DNA of 64,000 nucleotides from Romanomermis culicivorax (taxonomy: Eukaryota; Nematoda; Enoplea; Mermithida; Mermithidae), in the NCBI GenBank assembly GCA_963922205.1, contig CAWUHX010000032.1, positions 620,001 to 684,000 on the forward strand, read 5' to 3'. Every line of letters begins with the position of its first letter. The first letter of the stretch is position 1. Position numbers and translations under genes: made by a program. Under the pieces are notes generated by a model. The model was not told the origin of the DNA. It worked only from the letters and a program-made list of their open reading frames with translations, and made no database searches. This document shows positions 14,101-25,876 of the stretch, one piece after another.

Positions 14101-14680
14101 GGATGGGTCTTGTCGAAGTTTTTGGGAAATTTCTGACTTTATTGTTTATTTCTAATTATTATGAGGTTTTGAAATCGCTCATTTGTTTCGAGAAAAACTA
14201 CGAGTAATTGAAAAAATTCCGAAAATGAAGTGTTCTCTGTCTCAGAAATAGAACAGTTCGAAAACTGTGGCATTATAGACTGATCGAACTGGAAATATTT
14301 TTCAATTGACGATCATTTTTATTTCTCAGGTTGATCGACCTGTGTCCATGCGCCGCGACGTTATTCAAACTCGCTTCCGTAAAAAGCAAGCCGTCCAATC
14401 CTTGAATCAATCGTCGGCGTCCTCGCTAAACGGCAACGTTACATCATCCATGAATGTCTCGTCCCTGGCCGGTCTAGATTTGAGCGGCTTGGGCGCCGCC
14501 GATCCGTCGTCTTTGATCGTCAACGATTTATCGTCATTTTTTGCGGCAGCAGCGGCGAATTACCATAATCATCCGACAGTCGTCGCGGCGGCGCCTTCGT
14601 CGTCACCGTTCAACAACGTCGTCGTCTCGAGTGGTGCATCGTCCGCCGCGGCCTGTTTCGAACCGACATTATCAGAATAG
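2181..14680 (+). CDS. GATA-type zinc-finger transcription factor (8 joined exons)
   Basis: Exons 2181-2353, 2658-2707, 2786-2996, 3312-3510, 3958-4385, 4697-4783, 5326-5817 and 14330-14680 join with consistent phase, each bounded by AG and GT, giving about 660 residues ending at TAG. Exon 7 carries a canonical C-X2-C-X17-C-X2-C GATA finger with the WRRD and [12 protein letters not shown] core. Exon 8 begins with the basic tail (RPVSM...IQTR.RKK) that contacts DNA in this family. GATA factors are nuclear regulators that bind WGATAR sites. Upstream there is an acidic N-terminus (exon 1), a second cysteine module C-X2-C-X27-C-X2-C (exon 4) and Asn/Asp-rich sequence (exon 5); the C-terminus is Ser/Ala-rich. 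Only one true GATA finger is visible; the exon-4 module could be a diverged N-finger. The start codon is uncertain. The ELT/GATA subfamily cannot be assigned by eye. Confidence 0.85.
3312..3510 (+). other. Exon with a paired CxxC zinc-binding-like module
   Basis: Within the GATA-factor gene, this exon encodes two Cys-X2-Cys pairs separated by 27 residues, a typical layout for a four-cysteine zinc site. The spacing is longer than the 17-18 residues of a GATA finger and the tryptophan/arginine signature is missing, so it is either a degenerate first finger or a different zinc ribbon. It starts in phase 0 and ends in phase 1, joining cleanly to the exon at 3958. Confidence 0.55.
6315..7430. mobile_element. 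Foldback element family A, copy 1
   Basis: Sequence around 6340-6560 (CAAAGTGTAATGTACC... and CTTAGAATCGACAATG) returns in inverted orientation around 7270-7415 (TTGATTTTAAGGCCGGAG... CACTTTGCTGTAGGAT). The same arms occur at 11938-13255. No transposase is visible, so this is a non-autonomous inverted-repeat element. The ends were estimated by comparing the two copies and are accurate to perhaps 20 bp. Confidence 0.6.
7431..11937. other. Intronic sequence, no gene seen
   Basis: Low-complexity AT-rich intron sequence. A GC-rich patch at about 9130-9175 (CGCGCGCCTTCGCCCGCACC) resembles patches near 58030 and 62745, suggesting a small dispersed repeat. An open frame at 10479-10808 has no domain and is matched by an antisense frame, so I regard it as chance. 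Confidence 0.4.
11938..13255. mobile_element. Foldback element family A, copy 2
   Basis: Left arm (GATCCTATAGCAAAGTGCAC... TTAAAATCAACAGGGT) and right arm (ACCCTGTTGATTTTAAGGCC... CTTTGCTGTAGGATC) are inverted copies of each other. The termini GGTGCCATCATTTAAG and, in reverse, GTACGGCCATGATATAAG are also alike. It is the same family as 6315-7430 but is interrupted by a younger MITE at 12223-12618. No coding capacity is visible. Confidence 0.65.
12223..12618. mobile_element. hAT-like MITE with 8-bp target-site duplication
   Basis: A 396-bp insertion is flanked by the 8-bp direct repeat TTGTAGAG (12215-12222 and 12619-12626). The ends are near-perfect inverted repeats (CATACATGTAA and CATACGTGTAA read inward). 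Comparison with foldback copy 1, which lacks this block at the same place, confirms an insertion. An 8-bp duplication is characteristic of hAT elements. The inside is G-rich at the left (GGAGCCCCGAGG), and a related sequence recurs at about 36555-36660. Confidence 0.75.
13256..14329. other. End of the large intron, no gene seen
   Basis: AT-rich intron sequence up to the pyrimidine-rich acceptor at 14329. The short minus-strand open frame at 13519-13722 has no recognisable domain. Confidence 0.4.
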
Positions 14681-17437
14681 TAATGTAGAACGACTTTTAA
14701 ATCTTAATTCCATATTTATGCGAGTTGAAATGGTTTTGATTCGAGAACGAAATTGGACAATTTCAGTGTGCGGATCCAAAATTATTTAAATTTGAAATCA
14801 AGAGGTTTCAAAAGTTGATCCATCTCTGTTCAACATAAATGTTTAATCTATCTTCTATTTCTGAGATTCTGTGATCAAGTTTTGAATGTTTGCAACAATT
14901 CTATGTATCACAAATATGAATTTCATTCTAAAAAATCTTGATCAGATCATTTTAGGTTGGATAATTATTCGAAAATTTTATTTTTTACCCTGAGCTCCCT
15001 CGTTTTTTATCATCAAAATTCGATGAATTAATTACATTATTTCCGATAGCTCGTTATAAGTTCTCCGAACTGATTCAGCTCCACAAATATGGATTTTTAT
15101 CCTTAAATCTCAATTTGATCATTTTTCAGTAGATACGTTAATTAAGTTTAATCACGCATAATTTTTAAAAGCATATTATTTTTGCTTTTTCGTACAAATG
15201 GACGCTTGATTTTGGGGAAATGTTTTGCTTTAGTGATCTTCGGTTTTAAAAAAACGCAATGGAGCGGGAATGTCAATCAACAAATTTTGCGCAGAATAAT
15301 TGATTGTGAACGAAATCTACTCTCGCGAATCGTTATCGCCGGAACGGCCGAATTCTTGATTTAATCGTAATTCGCAAGAGTAGAAAAGGCTTTAATTTAG
15401 GTATAGCTGATGCTGAAATTTGTAGATAACAGAACGTTAGATTTATGTCGAGCTCTCGGCTGACTACGAATTTCTCGCGGAAAATTTTTTTACTGTTTTG
15501 CGAAAGTCGCCGTTGCGCAAATTTAAATCTAATCATTTCACGACGGTCCTTGAAAATTGGACGATAAACTGGGATTTTGTAAATTCGTAGTTTCTTCATG
15601 TATCGACTGGATTTCCATAACCGTTCGGTGCTTTAGAGGCTGCTATATTTGGTTTTTTCACTAATTTCTATGCATAATATCGTGTACAGAAGATCAAAAA
15701 TTCTAGAGGCACGCTTTTTTGTCATTAAACTGGTGTTTTTACCCTCGGAGCTTGTTTTTCTTCCATTTTTTAATTTTGCAATTAATTTCGGGCGGGCGCG
15801 TTTGATTTATATTCTTTTTCCTGAGAAAAAATTATTTTCCGTTTCTCATCGCATAGGCTCTTTGCAAAATTGATCTGAAATGTCTATCGTTTATTTGTTT
15901 TACATTATATGTCGTCAGTTCTCTCTTTTTTCCTTTACTTTCCTTTTGTTATATGGGTTTTTTCGCTTTAGCATTTAGTTTTTCATATTTCCCCGTTTTT
16001 TCCTTCACTGTTCGTCTTGTTTAACTAGAATTTTTGTCTTGATTGTCAATCTCGGGCGAATATTAATGGTCGCCAGCGATTTCTTATGTTTTTGGACCCG
16101 AATCGTCATATCATTGGCGTTTATGTATCAAAGTAGATTTGTGTTGTGTAGACACGCTGTTAAAGGATTTCTATATTTGAACAAATTCTATGGAGTTTTC
16201 AAAATAATCTCAGAATCATATTTTCATCCTTTAGATGTGTGCTACGTGGGTGAACACATCGTGTACTCCCAATTTACTAATTTTTCCCCAAATTTTGTTT
16301 TATCTCGCGTTTATTCATTTTTAGTGCAATGTCTTTTTTGATCAAATTTTGTAAGTATATCGATTGATTTGTTTATAGAAAATAATTCACTTGCATAATT
16401 AATTATTACCATTTTTGTGTGAATTATTGTTGATCAAAGCATAATAATGATGCCTTTTCGCGAACAAAGCATTATTTTTCTTGTATGTATTTTTGCCTTG
16501 ATTTTTTCTCTTGCGTGTACAGTTCTTCGTGTGTTTTTTATTTCGGTTAGCCTTATTTGGATATACGAGTTTTGGTAACACTTGATAACATTTTTTGGAA
16601 TATTGCGAAAGAATGCGAGTACTGCAAACTTCGTTGCGCGATTTATCAATTCTTGAGCGGTAATTCTTTTTCTTATAATTGTTCAGGGCGCACTGGAAAT
16701 GTAGGTTTTTGTCACTTACAATAAAACGTTTGATCTTAATAGTATAATGGTCTGCACTCGGAACAAAGATTTTCAAAATGAACAAAAAATAAAATAAACG
16801 GCGTGTTCCATAAGCAGCGAATCCTCAAGGGGTTTCACCCCTATTCAGTTAAATTCAAAAAAGCGAAATCTCAAACCAGTGAAGTCTCAGAACAGATTCT
16901 CAAAATATCGAATTTCCAAAAAAGTTACCTTTGCGATGGACAATGGAGATTGGGCAGGGTAGACGTTTTCGCGCAAGGCCTGTTTCATCCTCCACTTCGA
17001 TCTGGTGGATGCTGGTTGTCCTACAATTTGGCACGTATCGCCAGATTTCTCACATGGCTGTGTTATCACGACATTACAGCTTTTTATTCTGGTTTGTTTA
17101 TTATTAACATAATATACATGCATGTTTCTGTTCTCTTTCCCTATTGACTTATTCCACTTTGTACTCTTCTTATTTTGAAGAATTTTTTGTTCTTTTTTTT
17201 AATTTTTTCAGGTTTCTATCTTACGAACGTTTTGCAATCGCTGTTTTGAGTTTCGCTGTATTGGGGACACGCCCCTCAAGGCAAGACACCGGCGGGGCTG
17301 AGTTTATTTTCAGAAGAAATTTTCAGTTCATGTGCATAAGACACATCCCTAATATAGGCATGGCTGAATCAGGAGCATTTTTGTATGCTTTACCCTGTTC
17401 TCTCATTTGCCAATTGGTGCCCGATGACTGTAACCAA
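14681..17437. other. Downstream of the GATA gene, no gene seen
   Basis: Begins as the probable 3' UTR of the GATA-factor gene. No canonical AATAAA stands close to the stop codon. Several 60-128-residue open frames occur on both strands (for example 15333-15599 and 16399-16785), but they lack domains and are low-complexity Lys/Asn/Phe-rich translations of AT-rich DNA. Confidence 0.4.
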
Positions 17438-17815
17438 GGCCCAGTTGCACTAAAGGAGTCTAAGGACGAGCTCAAGATTATCTCGAACAAAAAGGCAACG
17501 TAGTTTGATCCCAAGTTCAGTAAAATTTGAATGTCATCAGGACTATAACGAGCTCGATGTCGAGATTATACCCAGCTCGAGCTGTCGGGCTGCACTAATA
17601 TCTTCGCATAGTTTTCTTATCCCTGAAGCAAATAAATATAAAAATTTGTGCAATTCCCAAACTCGAACTTAAACCTCAGTATTAGTTAATCCTGAAGTGA
17701 GTCTCGTTTGTGCACTGGAAGAAAATAATTTGGACATTGCGATTAGCTCAAACTCAGGATCATCAATTTAATCCCGATCTTGAGATTATCTCCATGTTGG
17801 GTTAGTGCAACCAAT
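17438..17815. mobile_element. Small foldback MITE with AGCTC-rich subterminal repeats
   Basis: The left end reads CCCAGTTGCACTAAAGGAG and the right end, reversed, reads TTGGTTGCACTAACCC, sharing GTTGCACTAA as inverted termini. Inside, GAGCTC/CTCGAG-type motifs with GAGATTAT recur several times. A related architecture is seen at 21486-22352. No coding sequence. Confidence 0.5.
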
Positions 17816-19069
17816 CTTAGGTTTCTTTATAGTTCTGAAAATGACTATAGTATGCCTCCCTCACCATTTTTCAGCTTGTGTGAGAGGCAGAAGTTTTGAA
17901 TCGGTCGGGAGTTAGAATGCTATTGGTTAACCATTTTTTACATCTGAAGTCATGTGCATATTATAATTTTCATACAGAAAAATGTTACTGTAGTTGATGT
18001 CAGGGAAGGACAAAACGCACGATGCTGCAGAATGTTCTTTTGGATAATTTTTTTTTAGAAAGAAGGAAAATCCAATATAACGAAACAACACTTCTTTTTC
18101 TGGCTTGGCAACTATCCAAGCAAGTATATTCTCCTTTTTTCTGCCCCATCGGGCATTTTTTAATAGACTAGTGTAAATTTTGACTGAACCAGATCGAAAG
18201 ATCTGAACGCAACTTGATCCCTGACACAGTTAAGCATAGGCATCATTGACACAACAATTCTGGCAGTTGTCTTTTCCGTATACCCGTGTGTTGTAACTCG
18301 TGATAATCGTAGAAAGCACGGCAGTGCTTTCATTATGTGTTAGTTCTTGGTGCATCACCCCTCGTGACTTAGAGATTGTTTTTCTAGCGAACCAAGTACA
18401 CATCAGGGGATGAAATTTGGAGATCACATGTAAGTCGATCTCCTCTATCCAACAGTGTAAAGTATAGCGCGATCCGGATATTGTAGTGTATACTGTAATG
18501 TAAAATGTGGAAAAAAATGGGCGGACTTCCCCCCTAATTAGCGGCTATTAGAATGGATTAGCGGTTTTTGGTGTTCAATGTGATGGTAAGGACCTAAATG
18601 CAAAAGGCCTTTTGAGATTTTTGGAAAAAATCATTCCTCGTTGTAATACGGTGTAAAGATGATTTTTTAATATTTCAGGGAAGAATAAGGCCAGGAACAT
18701 AATTCTCCTTTTGTTGGATGAAGAATAAAAAACTCTAATACAGATTCTACAACGGAATTATGATGGTGTAAAGTGACTTTACACTATCCAAAATACAGAC
18801 AAATTTTTTTTTCAACTTCGGCTTCTGAGACCGATTTCGATTGATCCGACGCACCGGAAATTCTTTTAAAAATTTTTTTATGTTCCGAAATAAGTCACCG
18901 GAAGTGGAAAATTTGAATTAAACTTAATTCACATAAAAAAAGTATATTGGCCGTAGGGTGTTATATATTTATCAAACGATTTGGTTATGGTTATTGTAAT
19001 AAAATAATGATCGATTTATATGTTAGATGATATTTCAGGGTTTTTTGTGCATGATACTTGAAGTTTGTT
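17816..19069. other. Intergenic, no gene seen
   Basis: AT-rich sequence with no exon, RNA gene or clear repeat. The minus-strand open frame 18230-18427 has no recognisable domain. Confidence 0.35.
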
Positions 19070-19583
19070 AATTTGATGCAGAGCAGATCAAGTTGATCCG
19101 GAAGTAAAAAATCAGTTGATCAACAGTTGTTTTTGATGAAATTCGATGCAGAGAACTTGCTGGGTATAGTTTTCACTGCTATCTGATGTCTGCAAATTTT
19201 TTATCTGGGTCACATCAAGTGGATCCGGAAGTATAAAAATTAGCAAATCAATAGTTGTTTTTGATGAAATTCGATGCAGAGCAGTTGCTGGGTATTGTTT
19301 TCAATGTGATCTGATGTCTGCAAAATTTTGATCCAGATCGGATCAAGTTGATCAGGAAGTATAAGAGGTAGCAGATCAATAGTTGTTTTTGATGAACTTC
19401 GATGCAGAACAGTTGCTAGGTATTGTTTTCAGTGTGATCTGATGTCTGCAAAATTTTGATCCAGATCGGATCAAGTTGATAAGGAACTATAAGAAGTAGC
19501 AGATCAATAATTGTTTTTGATGAAATTTGATGCAGAGCAGTTGCTAGGCATTGTTTTCAGTGTGATCTGATGTCTGCAAATTA
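19070..19583. repeat. Tandem repeat, about 128-bp unit, about 4 copies
   Basis: The phrase AGTTGTTTTTGATGAA and close variants begin near 19125, 19252, 19381 and 19509, giving a period close to 128 bp. Each unit also carries GATGCAGAGCAGTTGCT, TGATCTGATGTCTGC and a GATC-rich segment (AGATCGGATCAAGTTGATC). Copies diverge by point changes. It ends just before the large inverted-repeat element at 19617. Confidence 0.8.
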
Positions 19584-19616
19584 ATGGAATGATTCTTCAA
19601 ATACTTAAAATCAAAT

Positions 19617-21325
19617 ACCAGGAAAAAATGCCAGGGGCTGGCAAGCTAAACTGAAATGTTTGATGTAGGCTTTCTTAAAACTAGATATGATAATCTTTTT
19701 AAAACATAAGACAGACGCTTAAAAGGCAGATACAAGTAATGTTTCACAAAAAGTCAATCCAAGACAAACACTCAAAAAACAGAAGCAAGGTTCGTTTCTT
19801 CCACAAAAAATTTCCTTTTAAAAAACATATATGCCCCCTTAAAATTTTTAAACAATTAAGACATGAATTCTGAGAAGATTCAGCTTTGTTGTGATAAGTA
19901 AAAAATTAACCCTGAAAATCATATACTTGGTGTAACTTGATGCGCTAGGAACGAAAATAAAATTCATTTCGTCTGAAAATCAAAACTCGCATAGCTACAG
20001 TAAAACGAAAGTTGAAAATTTTCGACATTTTTGATTTTTGACATACACTTCTTCTAACTTTTGCAAGTTTAGATACGTCAGACACCGTGTTCTGAAAATT
20101 TACCAGATATTAGGCCAATGGATGGGCCACATTTTACTGTAGGATTTATTAGTGTAAAGTGCTTATTAGGAATACAGTGGTGCTTGAAACATCAAATTTT
20201 GAGAGCAAAAATTTTAATTTTTTTTACAAAAATCACCACATATACTGCTAAAGCTCAGAAGGACCAAAAAATTTCCCAAACAATAGATAGCTTACGATGT
20301 CTTCTACCTGCTGACAAAAAATTACGGAACTTCGTGTACTGCTAGAGGGTCACACAATGTGAAGTTTGAACACTATCTTATAATTGTATTTTCTGGAAGT
20401 TTCTACCTCCACTGTGGAACTACTAGTGCTTAATGAATTTTAAAAATGAAGCAGTTATACAAGTTTCGTATGATGATTATTAATATAATTTCCAACCTCA
20501 TAAAAAAATAAAATTCGTGAGGCTACAGTAACCCAAAGTTTGGAATTTTCACATTTTTTAGCATTTTTATTGTATATTTACATGACTTGAGATATATCAG
20601 CCTAGGCATTTAGTAATTTTATTATTGACTGTGCATTTGTTACAGAATACAATGCTTTATAATGTGGTAAGCAAATGTTTTCCGAACTGTACATTTTACA
20701 CTTTTTAGGAAGTTTTGGAATGTCAAAAATCAGACTGTAAAAAAGTGAAAATGCAGGTTTCTCTCCACGAAAATGACTATATGTACTGCTAAAGCCAAAA
20801 GCACCCAAAATTTTCCTATACAGTGGGTATATTACTATGTCTGCTAGTTGCATACAAGAAATTTCTCAAGATCGTATACTGCTAGGGCTATAAATCTGCA
20901 AAAAACTACTATAGTTGGTAAATTTTCATTTTCAATTCTTGATCAACAGAAGCGGCTTCCATAAAAAATTTGGAGTTTTCGTTTTTGAGCATAACAAAGA
21001 ACTCATGCAATCATTAATGTTTATTACGTTCACTGAACGAGATTTTCTGGACTGGAGGTCATTTAGAGGAATCCATCCTACAGTATTTGATATAACAGCA
21101 AAAAAAACTTTTTAGATTATAGGGTCACACTAGATTCTTTTCCTAAAGTGAGCATCACATCCCATCTCCATTGAGTATTTATCTGTTGTTTATCTTTTTT
21201 CCATTTCAATTTACTCCTGATGACTTTGTTTCCACAATGCTCCATAATGCCCAATTATCTACTTAATAAGTTATTTCCACTCTCAATAGGCATATTGCTG
21301 AACTTGCGATTGCTTCTGAGCAAAA
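19617..21325 (+). repeat. Left arm of inverted-repeat element B
   Basis: Reverse-complements to 22890-24275 and 26096-26359. Recognisable blocks include CTGCTAAAGC, GCAAAAAACTACTATAG and GTTTATTACGTTCACTGAACG. Both the left arm and the third copy (31640-32870) keep a segment around 20045-20200 that the right arm lacks, so the right arm carries a deletion. Confidence 0.7.
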
Positions 21326-21485
21326 TCTCGGAACAAAAAATTGGGACAACCAGGTGAAATATTGCCTATGCACATAAATGATTGACAAGCTTGTAAATCT
21401 GGGCCACAGTTATTAACCGAAACATCATCACGATTTGGAACATCAAATGTTCGATAAACTGGGATCTGGTTGCGGAATCCTGGAG

Positions 21486-22352
21486 CTGGTTGCATCAAAG
21501 CAGTTTAACTCGAGCTCGAGCTAAACTCAACAATTTCAAGTCTGAGCTCAGGTTTAACGGTTGCATGAAGATGGAGTTAAACTCGAGCTCGATATAAACC
21601 CGAGCTCGAGTTAAACCTGAGCTCAGGTTTAACTCGAGCTCATTCTGTCGAGTGGCATGAAAATTTTCGCCACTTTTTAAATCCGAGCTCAGGTTTAGCG
21701 AATAGAAAAATTAAACTTGGTCAGTAGGAGGTTTAAGTCTGAGTGTTACTTACTTGAATTTGCATGTTGTTGTCGTTTTTCCCCATTTGTTATGCAAGAG
21801 GTGCATATAATAGTTGGTTTCTTTTTTGTTGTTTATGCCTCATAAGTAACAAGAATGAATTTTCTGGGGCTGTGATTACTTAATCGAAATATGGTGTGAA
21901 ACATTGTTTTTCGAGATAGAAATAATCCCCTTGATTCATTAAACGATATTGATCTGTGCGGATGCTATCAATTTGATGGGCAATCCATTTTGTATATTTC
22001 TGATTTGGTAAAAAATGATTTAAATCAAATATATTTTAAAAAGTGGAATAAAAAAATGTGGGGTTTTCTTCTTCGGCAAAAAAATGGACACCACAAACTG
22101 ACATTATGGCTATATGCTGCATACAATGCAGAAAGTATGCACATTGGCACACTTTTATTTCTAAAGAAAAGTGTTGTTTACTTAGTTGTGACCGAGCTCT
22201 AGTTAAACCTCAGGTTTAGCTAAACCCGAGCTCATGATATTTGATGCAACTGCTAAAAGTTAAACTTGACGTCGAGTTTAGCTAAACTTTAGGTTTAACA
22301 GTTTCAACCAAGCTCGAGTTTAGCCTCAGGTTTAGTAGATGCAACTGGCCCC
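21486..22352. mobile_element. Foldback MITE rich in GAGCTC/CTCGAG
   Basis: The ends share GGTTGCATC / AGTTGCATC as inverted termini. Subterminal regions are dense clusters of TTAAACTCGAGCTC and CAGGTTTA motifs on both strands (21500-21700 and 22190-22340). It sits in the middle of inverted-repeat element B, interrupting a decayed frame. The open frame at 21990-22202 is short and unrecognised. Confidence 0.5.
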
Positions 22353-22359
22353 TGATGCC

Positions 22360-22825
22360 AAAGTATGTGGTCAAAAATGAGACAGTTTGAATAAGGGGTC
22401 TGGTGATCATAGACAACAAAGTCAGCAATCAGTCCACACAGTTGAACAACAGAACCACTAAGAAACACAGGATCGGGACGATTAAATCAAATTCCAAACA
22501 AGTTCTTCATTAACTGATGAGTTTAGGTTTGAAGAAGGAGCACTGCAATAGGATGTATATTTCCATTTACAAAATTCTCATCGGGACGGCTGCTGTCATA
22601 TATGTTGGGATTTGTGATAATGTGTGGTTCTAGGATGACTATGTCTGGGTAGATCTTTCTGGCACCAATAAGGAAAAATGTATTTTTTACAAAACTATAT
22701 GCTGACAGATTGCTGTAGATGGGGATTGTAGCATTGAGTGAGAATAATTTGATGGGCTGAAGAAGCACTAGATAATAATTCTTCAAGCGTGGTCCTAAAC
22801 CGTTGGCACTGGAAGATTGAAGCAC
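22360..22825 (-). pseudogene. Decayed reading frame inside element B, function unknown
   Basis: An open stretch of 100 codons (22825-22523) runs on in the same frame with several stops toward 22360. The frame at 21498-21283 on the other side of the foldback MITE may be its continuation. I recognise no transposase motif or other domain. Position in the centre of an inverted-repeat element makes a dead transposon protein a reasonable inference, nothing more. Confidence 0.3.
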
Positions 22826-24736
22826 TTCAATTCAATGAATTCAAATTCCTCAGGCTTTTCTGGATTCTGTATATTCAATTCATTTATGATGATTTTGCTC
22901 ACAAGCAATTGCAAGTTCAGCAGTATGCCTATTAAGAGTGGAAATAACTTATTAAGTAGATAATTGGGCATTATGGAGAAATGTGAAGATGAAGTTATCA
23001 GGAGTAATTTGAAATGGAAAAAAGATAAACAACAGACAAATACTCAATGGAGAAGGGATGTGATGCTCACTTTAAGAAAAGAATTTAGTGTGACCCTATA
23101 GTCTAAAAAGTTTTTTTGCTGTTATATCAAATGTTGTAAGATGGATTTTAAATGACGTCCAGTCCAGAATATCTCGTCCCGTGAACGTATTAAACATTGA
23201 TACAAGACACAAGTTCGCAAATATCAGTCTTCATATAGAAGAAAAAGTAGGTCATGGAAGTACATTGACATGATTTTTCACATGCATGAGTTCTTTCTTA
23301 TTCTCAAAGAAGAAAACTCCAAATTTTTTATGGAAGCCACTTCTGTTGATCAAGAATTGGAACAAAATTATCAACTATAGTAGTTTTTTGCAGATTTAAC
23401 GCCCTGGCAGTAGAAAAACTTGGGAAATTTTTTGTATGCAACTAGCAAACATTGTATATACCTATTGTATAGGAAAATTTTGGGTGCTTTTTTAGCTGTA
23501 CATATAGTCATTTTCGTGTAGAGAAACCTGCATTTTCACTTTTTTTACAGTCTGATTTTTGACATTTTAAGACTTCCTAAAAAGTGTGAAATACACAGTT
23601 CGGAAAACATCTTCATACCACATTATAGAGCATTGTATTTTGTATTAAATGCACAGTCAATAATAAGATTACTAAATGCCTAGGTTGATATATCTCAATT
23701 CACGTAAATAGGCAGAACAATGCTAAAAAATGCGGAAATTCCAAACCTTGGGATACTGTAGCCTCGCGAATTTTATTTTTTTATGAGTTTGTGAATTATA
23801 TTAATAATCATCATACGGAACTTGTATAACTGTCTCATTTCTAAAATTCATCAAGCTCTAGTAGTTCCACAGTGGAAGTAGGAACTTCCAGAAAATACAA
23901 TTATAAGATAGTGTTCAAACTTCACATTGTGTGACTCTCTAGCAGTTCATGAATTTCCATAATTTTTTGTCAGCAGGTAGTGGACATCGTAAGCTATCTA
24001 TTGTTTGGGGAATTTTTTGGTCCTTCTGAGCTTTAGCAGTATATGTGGTGATTTTTGTAAAAAACTACAATTTTTGCTCTCAAAAAATCGAAAATTTTCA
24101 ACTTTTGTCTTTCTGTAGCTATGAGAGTTTTGATTTTCAGACGGAATGAATATCAATTTCGTTCCTAGTGCATCAAGTATGCCAAATATGTGATTTTCAG
24201 GTAGGGTTAGTTTTTTACTTATCACAATCCTTTGTATAGGAAGCTGAATTCTCCCGGACATTGTCTCTTAATGGATACTACAACAATATAAAATAACCAC
24301 GATTTTCATCATTATAAGAATTACTTGGATCTTAAGAGTAATGCTGGTCTGGTTTTTTAATGTTTTGTTTTTACTTAATGTTCCATTGTTGTGTTTCACA
24401 AATTTCAAGAGCAGAACAAGAAGTCAGCCAAAATTAAACTTACTTCTCTTGTCGACATTGAATAGTAGATAAGTGGACCTTGTCCCGATTTCGCTCATGT
24501 TACTAGGTCTATTAGGACAGCCAAAGTAGGTGAGAGAAACAGAAAATGATGAAAGAATATGAATACGATAAAAAAATCAAAATAGAGAACAACAAAAAAA
24601 TAATTTTTGCAATAGTTAATCTTTTGCCTTTCCAACATTAAAAGTGAATTGTTTAACTTGCGCATCAAGATGACTGAAATAACAAAAATGTCTATGAGAC
24701 AAAGGTGGTGACATTATCGTGCATTGAAGTGAGTAA

Positions 24737-25876
24737 AGGCCCTGTCATACTTCGCTGCGTGGCACTGCGCAGTGCCATGCAGTGGCTTGTCATACTCCAC
24801 CGCGCTGTACGCGGCGCCGCTGCTTTTTTACTTTTGGATTTTGCTCTTCTCAAAAAATGTGTATTGCTCGTCTCGACAAATGCGAAATAGGAAAAATGCG
24901 AAAAAGATGAAAAATACGAAAAAAGTCGAAATATAAAAAGCAAAAAAGAAAAATAAAAAGCAGAAAATAAAAATAAAAAGCGAAGAATAAAAATAAAAAT
25001 CAATCATTCCTGCACAGTGCAGACAGAAGCTTGCAAAAAAGCCTAGTCTAAAGATTTTGGGCTCTTGCTTCAATTTGCTTCTCATTCCAACGATTAATAG
25101 CTCTTGATCTGTTGAGAAATATCAATTTATATAAATTGATTTTGAAAAATTGAATATATATACACGATTATTCATTCACATATGTGCTATATACAGGATG
25201 CAGATCTGATCTGGGCGCGGTCGGACCAGCTGTTTAGGACCCAGATTCAAAGTGGATCCATCCTTTCTGTAGTATTCGGGAAATTGGGACGTTCAGGGAA
25301 TAGGGACTAATGCATTTTTCGGGAAATGGGAAATTTATTCATTATTCAGGGAATCGGGACCTATGGGAAATATGGACTTTCGGACAATCGGGATATTTGC
25401 GGAAAAGGGACATTGGGGAAATAAAGACACGATCGAAATGTGCAAGTACACTTGCTGTAGGAACATGTTTACACGTACTTTGCATATCCATAATTTTTAC
25501 GCACTAATGTCTTCATTGCAAATTGAGTGATCAACTTCTTAGTAAATCTTCATTGAAAATTAAGTAATCAATTTGGTAAAATAATTTGACAAGTGTGAGA
25601 ATTCAACATTCAAGTGAAAAATATGATTCAAGTACATGTATAGATGTCACAGTATGCAACAATATGTTGTAACAACAGTATGCTGCAACTTTAGAACACA
25701 TAGCTTGTTTGAAAATTTCGGTTCAGTTGGAACTTAATGGTGGTGCCATGCGGCGCCACAAAAATTACAAAAACCTATTCATACTTCAAAGGTGGTACCA
25801 CGCGGTAGAACAATCACCGGGGCCGCCGCACTGCACAGTGCCGTGTGGTTCCAGGCACTAAAGTATGACAGGGCCT
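24737..25876. mobile_element. MITE with TAA duplication, Harbinger-like
   Basis: A perfect 16-bp inverted terminal repeat, AGGCCCTGTCATACTT at the left and its reverse complement at the right, is flanked by TAA on both sides (24734-24736 and 25877-25879). A 3-bp TWA duplication is typical of PIF/Harbinger elements. Its termini differ from the full Harbinger copy at 58821, so it is another family. GC-rich palindromic segments follow the left end (CACTGCGCAGTGCC). No transposase frame. Confidence 0.7.
25265..25430 (+). repeat. Degenerate short tandem repeat (CGGGAAATNGGGAC-like)
   Basis: Repeating GGGAAATTGGGACG, CAGGGAATAGGGAC, CGGGAAATGGGAAA, GGGAATCGGGACC, GGACAATCGGGATA and similar words, about 14-20 bp apart. 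It lies inside the MITE at 24737-25876 and has no coding sense. Confidence 0.55.

Larger units (their letters stand above)
5818..14329 (+). other. 8.5-kb intron splitting the GATA finger from its basic tail
   Basis: The donor GTAAAC follows directly after the finger's last residues (LHK), and the acceptor TTTCTCAG precedes the basic-tail exon, both in phase 0. It holds two copies of one foldback element (about 6315-7430 and 11938-13255), a hAT-like MITE and otherwise unremarkable AT-rich sequence. No open frame inside shows a domain. Its size compared with the other introns (78-542 bp) is explained partly by these insertions. Confidence 0.7.

Noticed and set aside
16399..16785. 128-codon minus-strand frame
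   Set aside because: Lys/Asn-rich translation of AT-rich DNA without a domain or splice signals.
24692..25085. Phe/Ser-rich minus-strand frames
   Set aside because: Arise from a purine-rich AAAAAG-type tract inside a MITE region; low complexity only.
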